Below, piece by piece: positions 28,037-37,651 of a stretch of 56,705 nt of DNA. This stretch comes from Fidelibacterota bacterium. Lineage in GTDB: Bacteria; Fidelibacterota; Marinisomatia; Marinisomatales; TCS55. Made by a program: the position numbers and the translations under genes. Positions within the stretch are counted from its first letter, which is position 1, and each line of letters starts with the position of its first letter. The notes beneath the pieces were generated by a model. The model had not been told where the DNA came from. It worked only from the letters and a program-made list of their open reading frames with translations, and searched no databases. The stretch covers positions 1-56,705 of the forward strand of contig JAPYRG010000015.1 of assembly GCA_029936965.1 (NCBI GenBank), written 5' to 3'.

Positions 28037-28966
28037 ATGCAGCTTTCATTGCAAACTATCGAATTAGCCCATAATAGGATAAAACCTTATATTATTAATA
28101 CACCTATTAAATCAAATGAAGAAATCAATCATTCAGTAGGCTCGGACATATATTTCAAGTGTGAAAACTTGCAAAATTCTGGTTCTTTTAAATTCCGTGG
28201 TGCATCAAATGCGGTTTTTTCTTTAAATGATGAAGAGGCTCATCGTGGCGTTATCACTGTTTCTTCTGGAAATCATGGAACCGCATTGAGCTTAGCAGCA
28301 AAAAATAGAGGTATCAAGGCTACCGTAATTCTTCCTTCCAATGCAACACAACATAAACGAAATTTAATAGAAGAATTAGGTGCGAATATTATTGAATGCA
28401 AACCTACTGTTGAGAGTAGAGAAAAAACTTTATTGTATCATCAGAAAAGAACTGGAGCTACTCTTATTCACCCATATAATGACTATCGTATAATGTCTGG
28501 CCAAGGTACTATTGCATTAGAAATAATTGAAGAAATTCCTGATTTAGATATAATTATGTTTCCCATTGGTGGGGGAGGATTAATAAGCGGAAATGCCTTA
28601 GCAATTAATTCAATTTCTCCAAAAATAGATATAATTGGAGCGGAGCCAGAACTTGCAAACGATGCTCAACAATCATTAAGAAAAAAAGAACTTATCCCAT
28701 CTAAATATCCTGAAACTATCGCGGATGGCTTAAGAACATCTCTAGGTTCAAAAACATTTCCAATAATATTAAAATATATTAAAGACATTATAACTGCCCC
28801 AGAAGAAAAAATTGTCCCAACAATGAAATGGATGACAGAAAAATTAAATGATAAGATAGAGCCTTCTTGCGCAGTACCTTTAGCTGCGTTATTGGAAAGT
28901 AAATCTTTTTTCAAAGGAAAAAGAATCGCAATCATCATAAGTGGTGGTAATATTTCTAAAATATAA
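28037..28966 (+). CDS. PLP-dependent threonine/serine dehydratase or serine racemase
   Basis: A 309-residue fold-type-II PLP enzyme with the PLP lysine at Lys52 in SGSFKFRGASN, a substrate loop SSGNHGTA and the glycine-rich phosphate site PIGGGGLISG. It has no C-terminal ACT domain, so it is the short catabolic or racemase type rather than biosynthetic IlvA. It could deaminate threonine or serine, or interconvert serine enantiomers; sequence alone does not decide. The ATG has no Shine-Dalgarno sequence and begins 68 bases from the divergent receptor gene. The cystathionine synthase-like gene follows after 49 bases. Confidence 0.88.
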   Translation: MQLSLQTIELAHNRIKPYIINTPIKSNEEINHSVGSDIYFKCENLQNSGSFKFRGASNAVFSLNDEEAHRGVITVSSGNHGTALSLAAKNRGIKATVILPSNATQHKRNLIEELGANIIECKPTVESREKTLLYHQKRTGATLIHPYNDYRIMSGQGTIALEIIEEIPDLDIIMFPIGGGGLISGNALAINSISPKIDIIGAEPELANDAQQSLRKKELIPSKYPETIADGLRTSLGSKTFPIILKYIKDIITAPEEKIVPTMKWMTEKLNDKIEPSCAVPLAALLESKSFFKGKRIAIIISGGNISKI

Positions 28967-29015
28967 AACTAGTATAACTAATAATTATTAAACTAATATA
29001 TAGAATAAACTTGAT

Positions 29016-29969
29016 ATGATATTAAATAATATATTAGAAGCTATTGGTAATACCCCAATAGTAAGACTTGATAAAGTTGGCTCTGAACTTAGATGTAATT
29101 TATTTGCAAAATGTGAATATATTAACCCTGGGGGTTCCGTAAAAGATCGCATAGGTTTTCGCATGATTGATGAAGAAGAAAAATCAGGCAGAATAAAACC
29201 GGGGGATACACTAATTGAACCAAGTTCTGGTAACACTGGAATTGGTCTAGCACTAGCTGCTGCAGTAAAAGGATACAAACTTATTATTACTATGCCTGAA
29301 AAAATGAGCATGGAAAAAGAAGTTGTATTAAAAGCTTTAGGTGCAAAAATAATTCGAACTCCAACTGACGTTGCGCATGATGATCTAAAAAGCCTTTTTG
29401 GTGTTGCGAAACAGCTTCATAAAGAAATACCAAACTCTCATATTCTTGATCAATATAGTAATAATAATAATCCAGATGCTCATTATAACGGAACAGCACA
29501 GGAAATACTAAATGAGTTTGGTGAAGATCTTGATATGGTTGTTATTTCAACTGGAACAGGTGGAACAATTACTGGTATTGCAAAAAAACTAAAAGAATCT
29601 ATTTCAAATATAGAAATAGTTGGAGTTGATCCAATTGGATCAATACTTGGAGGCGGTTCAGATGTTACTCCTTATCATGTTGAAGGAATTGGATATGATT
29701 TCTTCCCAGATGTTTTAGATAATTCATTAGTTGATCGATATATTAAAACAAGCGATGAAGACTCATTTGCAATGGCTAGGAAGCTTATTCAGGAAGAAGG
29801 ATTATTAATTGGTGGCTCATCTGGGGCTGCGGTTTGGGGAGCAATTGAAGCAGCAAAAAATCTCGATTCAAATAAAAATGTACTAGTTATACTTCCAGAT
29901 AGCATTAGAAACTACCTAAGTAAATTTGTAAATAATAAATGGATGACAAATAATGGTTTTAAAATATGA
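29016..29969 (+). CDS. Cystathionine beta-synthase / cysteine synthase-like enzyme
   Basis: A 317-residue fold-type-II PLP enzyme. Lys43 in NPGGSVKDRIG binds PLP, with EPSSGNTGIGLALAA as the substrate loop and STGTGGTITGIAKKLK as the phosphate site. The EKSGRIKPGDTLIEP segment and the C-terminal VILPDSIRNYLSKF are characteristic of cystathionine beta-synthase cores. No regulatory CBS domains are attached. It likely condenses serine or O-acetylserine with homocysteine or sulfide. The next gene overlaps by four bases. Confidence 0.88.
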   Translation: MILNNILEAIGNTPIVRLDKVGSELRCNLFAKCEYINPGGSVKDRIGFRMIDEEEKSGRIKPGDTLIEPSSGNTGIGLALAAAVKGYKLIITMPEKMSMEKEVVLKALGAKIIRTPTDVAHDDLKSLFGVAKQLHKEIPNSHILDQYSNNNNPDAHYNGTAQEILNEFGEDLDMVVISTGTGGTITGIAKKLKESISNIEIVGVDPIGSILGGGSDVTPYHVEGIGYDFFPDVLDNSLVDRYIKTSDEDSFAMARKLIQEEGLLIGGSSGAAVWGAIEAAKNLDSNKNVLVILPDSIRNYLSKFVNNKWMTNNGFKI

Positions 29970-30655
29970 TTAAAATTGTTCTATTTCTCACAAGTCTTTC
30001 AACTCTATTTGCTCAAATACCTGATGAACGTGGATACATAGTAAAGGTTGGAGATAAATTGCCGGAATTCATCATGGATTTTCCTGAGGGTTATCAAATA
30101 AATAGTAAAGATTTAAAAGGCAATGTTACTATGCTGCAGTTTACAGCAAGCTGGTGTCATGTATGTCGAGAGGAAATGCCTCATATTGAAAAAGAAATTT
30201 GGAAGGTATACAAAAAAGTTGATCTAAATATTATTGGTATTGATCGAGATGAATCTGCAGAGGTTATAAATAAATTTGCTAAAATAGTAAAAGTAACCTA
30301 CCCAATTGCACTGGATCTTGGAGCCGATATTTTTGCATTGTTCGCTGATCGCAATAGTGGTATAACTAGAAATATAATTATTGATCCAAATGGAAAAATA
30401 GTATTTCTCACTCGATTATTTGATCCTGAAGAATTTAATGAAATGAAAAATGTTATACATAGTTTACTTTTAAATCAATTTCTCGAAGAAAAGCAAACAC
30501 TTGCTGCGCAAAAACAAATATTAAAAGAACTAAAGAATAAGAGTGCAAAAGATAAACAATCTTCTATAAATGATATTGAAAAAAAATTATTATTATTAGA
30601 AAGTAAATTAAATCTAAAAGAAAGAAGGCTTTCCTTTGCTCAAAAACTTTTATAA
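29966..30655 (+). CDS. Exported TlpA-like thioredoxin-fold protein
   Basis: A 229-residue protein with a signal peptide (STLFAQ) and a TlpA/ResA-type thioredoxin fold. The active site is CHVC (Cys64 and Cys67) in TASWCHVCREEMP. The cis-Pro region is in KVTYPIALDLG, followed by NIIIDPNGKIVFLTRLF. The last 70 residues are a Lys- and Leu-rich coiled coil. It probably reduces periplasmic disulfides. The start ATG overlaps the cystathionine synthase stop in ATGA, so translation is coupled to sulfur amino acid metabolism. It converges on the DUF998-like gene with 14 bases between. Confidence 0.88.
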   Translation: MIKIVLFLTSLSTLFAQIPDERGYIVKVGDKLPEFIMDFPEGYQINSKDLKGNVTMLQFTASWCHVCREEMPHIEKEIWKVYKKVDLNIIGIDRDESAEVINKFAKIVKVTYPIALDLGADIFALFADRNSGITRNIIIDPNGKIVFLTRLFDPEEFNEMKNVIHSLLLNQFLEEKQTLAAQKQILKELKNKSAKDKQSSINDIEKKLLLLESKLNLKERRLSFAQKLL

Positions 30656-30669
30656 AAATTAATTTATTA

Positions 30670-31377
30670 TTACCCAAATACCCTTAAAGAAATTTTCTTA
30701 TTATTTAATTGTCTTAAGTTAATTATTGCCATTAAAGGCACCATAAATATCATTGCTATAACAGCTGCTTTTTGTGATAGAACTTTCGCGTTGTGAGGAT
30801 TGGACATATATAAGGCAAAATCAAAATCTGCTATTACTATATGAGATAAAACAATGAGTCCACTAGAAAAGAATATTAATGATAAATAAAAGTTATCCTT
30901 GTTAATAAAAAGGAAAGTCAAAGAATAAAAAAAGACAGCTAAACTCATAGAACGAAACACCCAGTTTGCAAAGAAGACATGCAGGTCAAAATATATATCT
31001 GATGGAGTAAATCCTACACCTGCGAAGCAAATACTTGCAAAACATCCAAATATCCCGCCCACCCTCGATAATAGTAATGATACAGGGCTTGTATTATGTA
31101 AGGATGGTAAAAATAAGAAATATATTAAAAATGAGATGCCTATTATGATTAATGATAAATTAAAACTATAAAACGATACTTGATTATTATTTCCGGAATA
31201 TCCTATATCCCTTCCTAAATCACTTAAATAGTTTGTTGCAAAAGAATATCCTTGACTATCATGATCGATAGCATTCCCCCCATTGTATGTTAGCATAGCG
31301 ATTGAAACAAGTGAAATGAATACAAGAATTGAAAGGATAGGTAAAATAATAAAAAGATTATATTCTAGATTTTTCAT
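30670..31377 (-). CDS. DUF998-like multi-pass membrane protein
   Basis: A 235-residue protein with about six membrane helices. The extracytoplasmic segment YSFATNYLSDLGRDIGYSGNN after the first helix resembles the NYLSDLG signature of DUF998-type proteins, and the IVIADFDFALY segment precedes the last helices. Function in the family is unknown. It starts within the stop of the Rieske gene (TAATG), strongly suggesting coupled synthesis and perhaps a complex at the membrane. The family call is made from the short signature and the topology only. Confidence 0.65.
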   Translation of the reverse strand: MKNLEYNLFIILPILSILVFISLVSIAMLTYNGGNAIDHDSQGYSFATNYLSDLGRDIGYSGNNNQVSFYSFNLSLIIIGISFLIYFLFLPSLHNTSPVSLLLSRVGGIFGCFASICFAGVGFTPSDIYFDLHVFFANWVFRSMSLAVFFYSLTFLFINKDNFYLSLIFFSSGLIVLSHIVIADFDFALYMSNPHNAKVLSQKAAVIAMIFMVPLMAIINLRQLNNKKISLRVFG

Positions 31378-31868
31378 TATGTAGTGATAGTAATCATATC
31401 TACAGATATAGTAGCATTATATTGTTTTAATGGATTTTCTGCAGGTCCATTAAGAACATTTCCATTCAAATCAAATGCACTCCCATGGCAAGAACATGTT
31501 GAAACACCCGAAAAAGAATATGCATCAATTATGCAATTAGCATGAGTACAATTTCTACTATACACTTTAATAACATTTTCGTTTTCTCTATAAAGAAGCA
31601 TCCCATGACTATCAATAGCATTGGAAGGCAAAGCTAATGTCCCTCCTACTACTTGTAATGCGCTATTCTCTGATAAAGAAACATCAACCAAAAAAAATAT
31701 ATCTTGTCCATTTGGAGTTACAGGATTTGCATCATTACTACAAGCAACTTGATTAATAATAATAAAACTACCGATTGTAATGGACCCTATACCAGCTAAG
31801 GTATCTATTACAAACTTTCTTCTACTACACGGGAGGTCAAGTTTTGTTTCAACAGAAATATCTTTCAT
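31377..31868 (-). CDS. Tat-exported Rieske [2Fe-2S] protein
   Basis: A 163-residue protein. A twin-arginine signal (SRRKF at residues 15-19) precedes a hydrophobic segment ending with Cys43, a possible lipidation site. The Rieske cluster ligands are Cys107 and His109 in CTH, and Cys125 and His128 in CSCH; Cys112 and Cys127 can form the usual disulfide. It would carry a single electron at high potential in the periplasm. No bc1 cytochrome b gene lies nearby, so it is not part of an obvious bc complex. It is coupled to the DUF998-like gene by a one-base overlap. Confidence 0.92.
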   Translation of the reverse strand: MKDISVETKLDLPCSRRKFVIDTLAGIGSITIGSFIIINQVACSNDANPVTPNGQDIFFLVDVSLSENSALQVVGGTLALPSNAIDSHGMLLYRENENVIKVYSRNCTHANCIIDAYSFSGVSTCSCHGSAFDLNGNVLNGPAENPLKQYNATISVDMITITT

Positions 31869-31883
31869 TTATTTTCCAATTTA

Positions 31884-33737
31884 TTATACCCCTAGAATTA
31901 TATCCATAAGCATAAGAACATCTATTATATCAAGAATATTATCATAATTTAAATCTGCCTTACAATAGTCTAAATCGGTTGGCTCATAATAACCTAAGCT
32001 AAATCGTAATAATTCTATTACATCCAAAATATTTACTATATTATCTTCTGTAACATCGCCAGGCTGACAATTTCCTCCAATCGGAATAACTGGAATAGAG
32101 ACACTTATACTTGTTGAATCATTATCAATAATCCGAGTTATAAGTGAATAATTGTATTCTATGTTAGCTGATAATCCAACATTCGTATAGATCTCTACAC
32201 CAGACCAAATAGATGTTTCAAATTCTTCATCTTTAAATATATCAATCATAAAATTTGGGATAGGATCACCGCCAAATAATTCTGTAGGATCATCCCATTC
32301 TAGAGTAATACGATACCATTCAGATGTATTTGCTGTAAGGTTTGTGACAGGATTTGGATCTAAAGAATCTGCAGCTAAGTATTCCATACTCATTAAGGCA
32401 GAATTATATAAATTAAGCCTACCACCACTTACTGTGATTCCATTAAGCGAAGATAATGGATCAGTTCCATCTAAGATTATTTGTTTAATAATAATTGCTC
32501 CTTGATCAGGTGCTGTGCGAAATAGAGATGCTAGTCCCGCTGACATGGAAGCATGCATAAAGCCTACTGCACCAGCAACATGTGGAGAAGCCATTGAAGT
32601 CCCTGATAGCAATGAAGTTCCTCCACCAGTATATGTTGATAATATTTGTGTACCTGGAGCTCCAAGATCTATCGTAGTTGCCCCATAAGCTGCACCACTA
32701 TTTTTAGAATCATTTCTAGTAGTATTTGTTACAGAAATCATATAGTCACTATCACAACCTGTAGGCACATCGCCTGTTACATCCACATTGGAATTATTAT
32801 TCATTGTTGCACCACAACTAAGAATTCCATATTGGCCCATAGCATTATACATATCATTCCATAGAGAATAAGTAGCACTATTACAATCAGCATTATTTAC
32901 CCCAAAACTACTATTTGTAGCTACAACAAACGCACCAGATGTACCTCCTGTAGAATCATATATTGCACGCTGATCTAATACATATCCATAAGCTTCTAAC
33001 ACTATTGATGTAGTACCAGATGAACCTCCTATAGCCATTAATTTAACATCCCAGTTCACACCGGAAACATTAGTACCATTATTTCCTTTTGCTCCAACAA
33101 TTCCAGCGACATGAGTTCCATGACCATCGCTTGGAATCGAACCATTCGATGAATATGCATTCCATCCATGGATATCATCGATATATCCATTATTATCATC
33201 ATCAATCCCATTGCCTGCTATTTCTCCCAAATTTGTCCATAGATTTGGGATTAAATCAGCATGTGTTAATAACATCCCTCCATCAACTATAGCAACAACA
33301 ATTGTATCACCGAGGGGCGTAACTCCACCTGTGGATATATCCCACGCTTCAATTGCATCAATATCTGCATCAATAGTACCACCACTTTGTCCCGTATTAT
33401 TTAGAGACCATTGTTGATCAAACTGAGTATCATCTGGAATATTTCGTCTTGTTACTTTCGTATCAGGAATTACTTTATCTATGAAGGGACTACTACGAAA
33501 TTCTTTTATAGCATTTAAAGGTTCTAACATATCATTTTTTAATTTTATACTAACAATATTTAACCTTCTCACTAATACTTTCTCAATGATATATTTACTT
33601 GTATCTAAAGAAGCACTAAAATCAGCTCGTGAAATATCAGGGGCAATTTTAACAATTATTCTATCTTGGACAATTTCTTGCCCAAATAAAAGATTAATCA
33701 TTATTAAAACATAAAATTGATATCGGAAGCGGTACAT
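31884..33737 (-). CDS. Secreted subtilisin-like serine protease with dockerin-like tail
   Basis: A 617-residue S8 protease started at the ATG at 33737 (an in-frame TTG precedes it). Order: signal peptide (NLLFGQ), propeptide of about 90 residues, then the catalytic domain. Asp is in VAIVDGG (about residue 150), His in DGHGTHVAGIVG (about 208), an oxyanion Asn in NSSFG, and Ser in SGTSMASPHVAGA (about 379). Then come an FN3-like region and a C-terminal pair of EF-hand-like repeats (GDVTEDNIVNILDVIELLRF, ADLNYDNILDIIDVLMLM), which are dockerin type I features. The gene is 15 bases upstream of the Rieske gene. Confidence 0.93.
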   Translation of the reverse strand: MYRFRYQFYVLIMINLLFGQEIVQDRIIVKIAPDISRADFSASLDTSKYIIEKVLVRRLNIVSIKLKNDMLEPLNAIKEFRSSPFIDKVIPDTKVTRRNIPDDTQFDQQWSLNNTGQSGGTIDADIDAIEAWDISTGGVTPLGDTIVVAIVDGGMLLTHADLIPNLWTNLGEIAGNGIDDDNNGYIDDIHGWNAYSSNGSIPSDGHGTHVAGIVGAKGNNGTNVSGVNWDVKLMAIGGSSGTTSIVLEAYGYVLDQRAIYDSTGGTSGAFVVATNSSFGVNNADCNSATYSLWNDMYNAMGQYGILSCGATMNNNSNVDVTGDVPTGCDSDYMISVTNTTRNDSKNSGAAYGATTIDLGAPGTQILSTYTGGGTSLLSGTSMASPHVAGAVGFMHASMSAGLASLFRTAPDQGAIIIKQIILDGTDPLSSLNGITVSGGRLNLYNSALMSMEYLAADSLDPNPVTNLTANTSEWYRITLEWDDPTELFGGDPIPNFMIDIFKDEEFETSIWSGVEIYTNVGLSANIEYNYSLITRIIDNDSTSISVSIPVIPIGGNCQPGDVTEDNIVNILDVIELLRFSLGYYEPTDLDYCKADLNYDNILDIIDVLMLMDIILGV

Positions 33738-33832
33738 CAAGGCAATCTACTAGTTTTTTTTCAACATAAAGTTGATATTTATCACACAAAATACAATACT
33801 ATATACTATATAATACGATTATAAAAGATGGC

Positions 33833-35677
33833 TTACTTAGATTTTTGTTCCATCTGAAATTGTTTTGCTACTAAAAAAATATCTTCAGCAATCTTTAACG
33901 GTATATTTGCTTTATCTGCAATAATATTTGAATCTGCATTTGCTATATTCTCAATTCCTTCAAATGATCTTAATAAAGACTGTATTCTTTTTGGGCCCAT
34001 TCCGTTCACTGAATCAAAAATTGATTCACGTACTTTCTTATTCCTTTTCTGTTTTTGATACGTTAATGCAAAACGATGAGCCTCATCTCTAATTTTTCTC
34101 AATAATATCAAACCAGGAGAATTTTTTGGTATTGATTGAGGGTCAGAATTCCCAGGCACGAAAACTTCTTCTAATCGTTTAGCCAAACCAATAACTAACA
34201 GATAGTCTAGACCAAGATCGCGCAGCGCAGATATAGCCATATTCAACTGACCTTTACCTCCATCAATTAGAATAAGATCTGGATATGATGATTTTTCATC
34301 TTTTAATTTCCGATATCTCCTTACAACTACTTCTCTAATTGAAGCAAAGTCATCAATACCATTGACTCCTTTAATTTTATATTTCCTGTATTCAGACTTT
34401 TTTGCTTTACCATCCATAAAACTTACCATTGAAGCAACTGTATCTTCTCCACTCAAATGTGATATATCAAAGGCTTCAATTCGACGAGGGGGAATATTAA
34501 GTTGTAGATCTTCTTGTAATTGTTGGATCATCTTTGGGATTAATTCCCGACGTTTTGTACGATTAATTATCCACTCTCCTAGTAATAACTTTGCATTTTG
34601 CTCTGCTAACCTAATCTCTCTTGCTTTATCACCTTTAATAGGTAATTTTATTTCTATATTACCATTACGTTTTTCTTTTAACCAATGAATCAATTGTGTT
34701 TTATTAGTTGGTATATCTGATACATTAAGAACTTTAGGTATAAAATCTGAATTCAGATAAAATTGAGTAATAACTAATTCGATTATATCTGAATCAGTCT
34801 CATCAGAAATATTCATAGATATCTTTTCACGGCTGTGAATCCTTCCATTGCGTATCCTTACAATTACACTTATACACATATTATTTTTTCTGGATAAAGC
34901 AATAACATCACGATCATCAAAATCTGCAGCAACTTTACGTTGTCTATCCTTAAAGTTTTTTATTGCATTAAGTTGATCTCTATACATTCCAGCGTCTTCA
35001 TATCTAGTATCATTAGCTGCTTGCAACATTTGATCATTAATATACACCTCAGTCTCCGTAGTCCTTCCTTGTAAAAAAGAAATAACTCGTTTGATCATTT
35101 TATCATACTCATCTTCAGAAATTAAATTCCGGCAAGGACCATCACATTTTTTTATATGATAATCAAGGCATAAATCTACTTTTAAAGATTGAATCGTTTT
35201 TTTATCTAGTAGAAAATCACAACTACGAATCGGAAAAATTTTATGAACTGCTTTAAGAGATCTACGTAATACATAAACATCCGTATAAGGACCAAAGTAT
35301 CGAGAACCATCTTTAACGATCTGCCTAGTGATAAAAATTCTTGGATAAGCCTCTTTCGTAATTCTGATATAAGGAAATGATTTGTCATCTTTAAGATTAA
35401 TATTATAATGAGGTTTAATTTCTTTTATCAAATTTGCTTCTGTTAATAAAGCTTCTACTTCAGATGAAACAACTATCCATTCCAGATCTAGAATTCTTTT
35501 TATCATTGATTGATTTTTAGGAGTCTGATATTTATTCTTTTGGAAATATGAACGGACTCTTGTGCGTAAATTTTTTGCTTTTCCAATATAAATAATTTCA
35601 CCTTTATCATTAATAAATTGATATACACCTGGCTTTTGCGGGATATTGGTGATTTTATTATTTAATAAATCATTCAT
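33833..35677 (-). CDS. uvrC: UvrABC excinuclease subunit C
   Basis: A 614-residue UvrC, normal length. The N-terminal GIY-YIG nuclease is seen in GVYQFINDKGEIIYIGKAKN. A four-Cys cluster (CDF, LCLDYHIKKCDGPC) matches the known Fe-S site. A UVR motif, the RNase H-like nuclease (FDISHLSGEDTVASMVSF, LILIDGGKGQL) and a C-terminal helix-hairpin-helix (FDSVNGMGPKRIQSLLRSF) follow. It makes both incisions in nucleotide excision repair. It is transcribed divergently from the decarboxylase gene. Confidence 0.97.
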   Translation of the reverse strand: MNDLLNNKITNIPQKPGVYQFINDKGEIIYIGKAKNLRTRVRSYFQKNKYQTPKNQSMIKRILDLEWIVVSSEVEALLTEANLIKEIKPHYNINLKDDKSFPYIRITKEAYPRIFITRQIVKDGSRYFGPYTDVYVLRRSLKAVHKIFPIRSCDFLLDKKTIQSLKVDLCLDYHIKKCDGPCRNLISEDEYDKMIKRVISFLQGRTTETEVYINDQMLQAANDTRYEDAGMYRDQLNAIKNFKDRQRKVAADFDDRDVIALSRKNNMCISVIVRIRNGRIHSREKISMNISDETDSDIIELVITQFYLNSDFIPKVLNVSDIPTNKTQLIHWLKEKRNGNIEIKLPIKGDKAREIRLAEQNAKLLLGEWIINRTKRRELIPKMIQQLQEDLQLNIPPRRIEAFDISHLSGEDTVASMVSFMDGKAKKSEYRKYKIKGVNGIDDFASIREVVVRRYRKLKDEKSSYPDLILIDGGKGQLNMAISALRDLGLDYLLVIGLAKRLEEVFVPGNSDPQSIPKNSPGLILLRKIRDEAHRFALTYQKQKRNKKVRESIFDSVNGMGPKRIQSLLRSFEGIENIANADSNIIADKANIPLKIAEDIFLVAKQFQMEQKSK

Positions 35678-35799
35678 TAAAGAAATTTACTTTTTTTAGA
35701 TATTTAAAATGAACTCTTTTTCTATACAATTGTTCGATATAATCATTTAAAATATTCTATTATAAATTCAATAATCATAAATAATATGGGGAAAAAATT

Positions 35800-37251
35800 A
35801 TGAATAATAAAGATACAATTCATATGTCAATTAATGAATTCAAAGAAAATGGATATAAAGTAATTGACTGGATAGCAGATTATTACGAAAATATTGAATC
35901 TTATCCTGTTCTATCAACGATAAAGCCTGGAGAATTGCGTAAAAGTCTTCCTAAAAACCCACCAAAAGATGGTGAAAATTTTAATAATATTTTAACTGAT
36001 ATGGATGATAAGATTATTCCAGGAGTAACGCACTGGCAATCACCTAATTTCTTTGCGTATTTTCCCTGCAATGCTACTGGACCAGCAATCTTAGGTGATC
36101 TTTTATCTAGTGGATTAGGTATTCAAGGAATGTTATGGGCTTCGAGTCCAGCTTGTACTGAACTGGAGAGCCATGTATTGGATTGGCTTGTAGATATGCT
36201 CCATCTTCCAGAAAAGTTTAAATCTGACAGTTTTGGAGGAGGTGTAATCCAGGATACTGCCTCTAGTGCAACTCTTTGTGCTTTAATAGCTGCTAGAGAA
36301 AAAATATCTAATGGAAAAATAAACGAAAGCGGATTTGATAATTCTATCAGGGTGTATACTTCCATGGAAGCACATTCTTCAATAGAGAAAGCAGTAAAAA
36401 TAGCTGGGATTGGAAGTAAAAATATTAGACTAATTGAAGTGGATCAAGATTTTGCTATGAATCCTATTAAATTACGCGAAGCAATAAATAAAGATATAAA
36501 AAATAGAAAAATCCCTGCTTTTGTTTGTGCTACTATTGGCACCACATCAAGCTCTGCAATTGATCCATTAAATGAAATTGGAGAAATATGTAATGAATTT
36601 GGTATATGGCTTCATGTTGATGCTGCTATGGCGGGATCTGCATCAATATGTCCTGAATATCGGTTTATTCATGATGGTATAGACTATGCAGATAGCTATT
36701 GTTTTAACCCACATAAGTTTTTACTAACAAATTTTGACTGTAGTTGTTTATACGTTTCTGATAGAGAAGCACTGATTAAGTCTCTTACAATTAATCCAGA
36801 ATATTTGAAGACGGAGGTAAGTCAGTCAGATGCGGTATTTGATTATAGAGATTGGCAAGTACCACTAGGAAGAAGATTTAGAGCTTTAAAACTATGGAGC
36901 GTTATTAGATATTATGGAATTAATGGAATACAGTCACATATTAGAGGACACATTAAATCAGCGAAGTTCTTATCGGATTTAATTACTGAAGATAACAGAT
37001 TTGAGGTAATGGCTCCAACAGTACTTAATTTAGTTTGTTTTAGATATAGAGAATCCAATCAATTTAACAAACTACTTTTAAACGAATTAAATAACAGTGG
37101 AGAATTGTATTTAGTACATACAAAATTAAATAATAAGTACACCATAAGATTTTCTATTGGACAAACAAATACGACTAAAGATCATGTATTAAATGCTTGG
37201 AAATTTATCTTGAAAAAAACTGAAGAATTGGAAAGAACTATGGTTAAGTAG
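35800..37251 (+). CDS. Aromatic-L-amino-acid decarboxylase family protein
   Basis: A 483-residue group II PLP decarboxylase. The PLP lysine is Lys306 in NPHKFLLTNFDC, with SSATLCALIAARE, HSSIEKAVKIAG and HVDAAMAGSASICPE as cofactor and substrate contacts. The N-terminal PGVTHWQSPNFFAYFPCNAT is typical of DOPA, tryptophan and tyrosine decarboxylases. It would make an aromatic amine. GGGGAAAAA upstream is a weak ribosome-binding site. Its last eight bases overlap the convergent epimerase gene. No amine transporter is adjacent. Confidence 0.9.
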   Translation: MNNKDTIHMSINEFKENGYKVIDWIADYYENIESYPVLSTIKPGELRKSLPKNPPKDGENFNNILTDMDDKIIPGVTHWQSPNFFAYFPCNATGPAILGDLLSSGLGIQGMLWASSPACTELESHVLDWLVDMLHLPEKFKSDSFGGGVIQDTASSATLCALIAAREKISNGKINESGFDNSIRVYTSMEAHSSIEKAVKIAGIGSKNIRLIEVDQDFAMNPIKLREAINKDIKNRKIPAFVCATIGTTSSSAIDPLNEIGEICNEFGIWLHVDAAMAGSASICPEYRFIHDGIDYADSYCFNPHKFLLTNFDCSCLYVSDREALIKSLTINPEYLKTEVSQSDAVFDYRDWQVPLGRRFRALKLWSVIRYYGINGIQSHIRGHIKSAKFLSDLITEDNRFEVMAPTVLNLVCFRYRESNQFNKLLLNELNNSGELYLVHTKLNNKYTIRFSIGQTNTTKDHVLNAWKFILKKTEELERTMVK

Positions 37252-37651
37252 CTTTTTCAGCTAATTCAACTAAGACACCGCCTGTACTTTTTGGATGAAT
37301 AAAAACTATTTTATAACCCTCAGCTCCAATTGATGGTTTTTCAGATATTATAGAAATATTATTTTCTTTAAGTTCAATTATTGCTTGCTCTACGTCATCT
37401 ACTTGTAAACATACATGATGTATTCCTTCGCCCTTTTTATTTAAAAATTTTTCTATTGTTGAATCATCTGATATTGACTTTAACAGTTCTACTTTTCCAC
37501 TGCCTGTGTCATAAATATCTGTTTTAACACCTTCATGCTTTACTATTTCAGTTGAGGCATGTTTTATTCCTAAAACATGCGCCCAAAAGGGTGAACGATT
37601 CTCGAGTCGTTCAACTGCTATTCCAATATGTTCAATCCTCAATATCTTCAT
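37244..37651 (-). CDS. mce: Methylmalonyl-CoA epimerase
   Basis: A 135-residue vicinal-oxygen-chelate protein. The metal ligands are visible as His in IEHIGIAV near the N-terminus, His in GIHHVCLQVDD, and Glu in VELAE at the C-terminus; HPKSTGGVLVEL is a family signature. It interconverts (R)- and (S)-methylmalonyl-CoA in the propionate pathway. The start overlaps the stop of the dipeptide epimerase by four bases. The mutase subunits are not in the window, but an enoyl-CoA hydratase is in the same run. Confidence 0.93.
   Translation of the reverse strand: MKILRIEHIGIAVERLENRSPFWAHVLGIKHASTEIVKHEGVKTDIYDTGSGKVELLKSISDDSTIEKFLNKKGEGIHHVCLQVDDVEQAIIELKENNISIISEKPSIGAEGYKIVFIHPKSTGGVLVELAEKAT

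Noticed and set aside
33741-33790. Possible terminator between uvrC and the protease gene (TCAAC-N5-GTTGA beside a T-run)
   Set aside because: On the minus strand, where the genes lie, the hairpin is followed by A residues rather than T, and the stem is weak.
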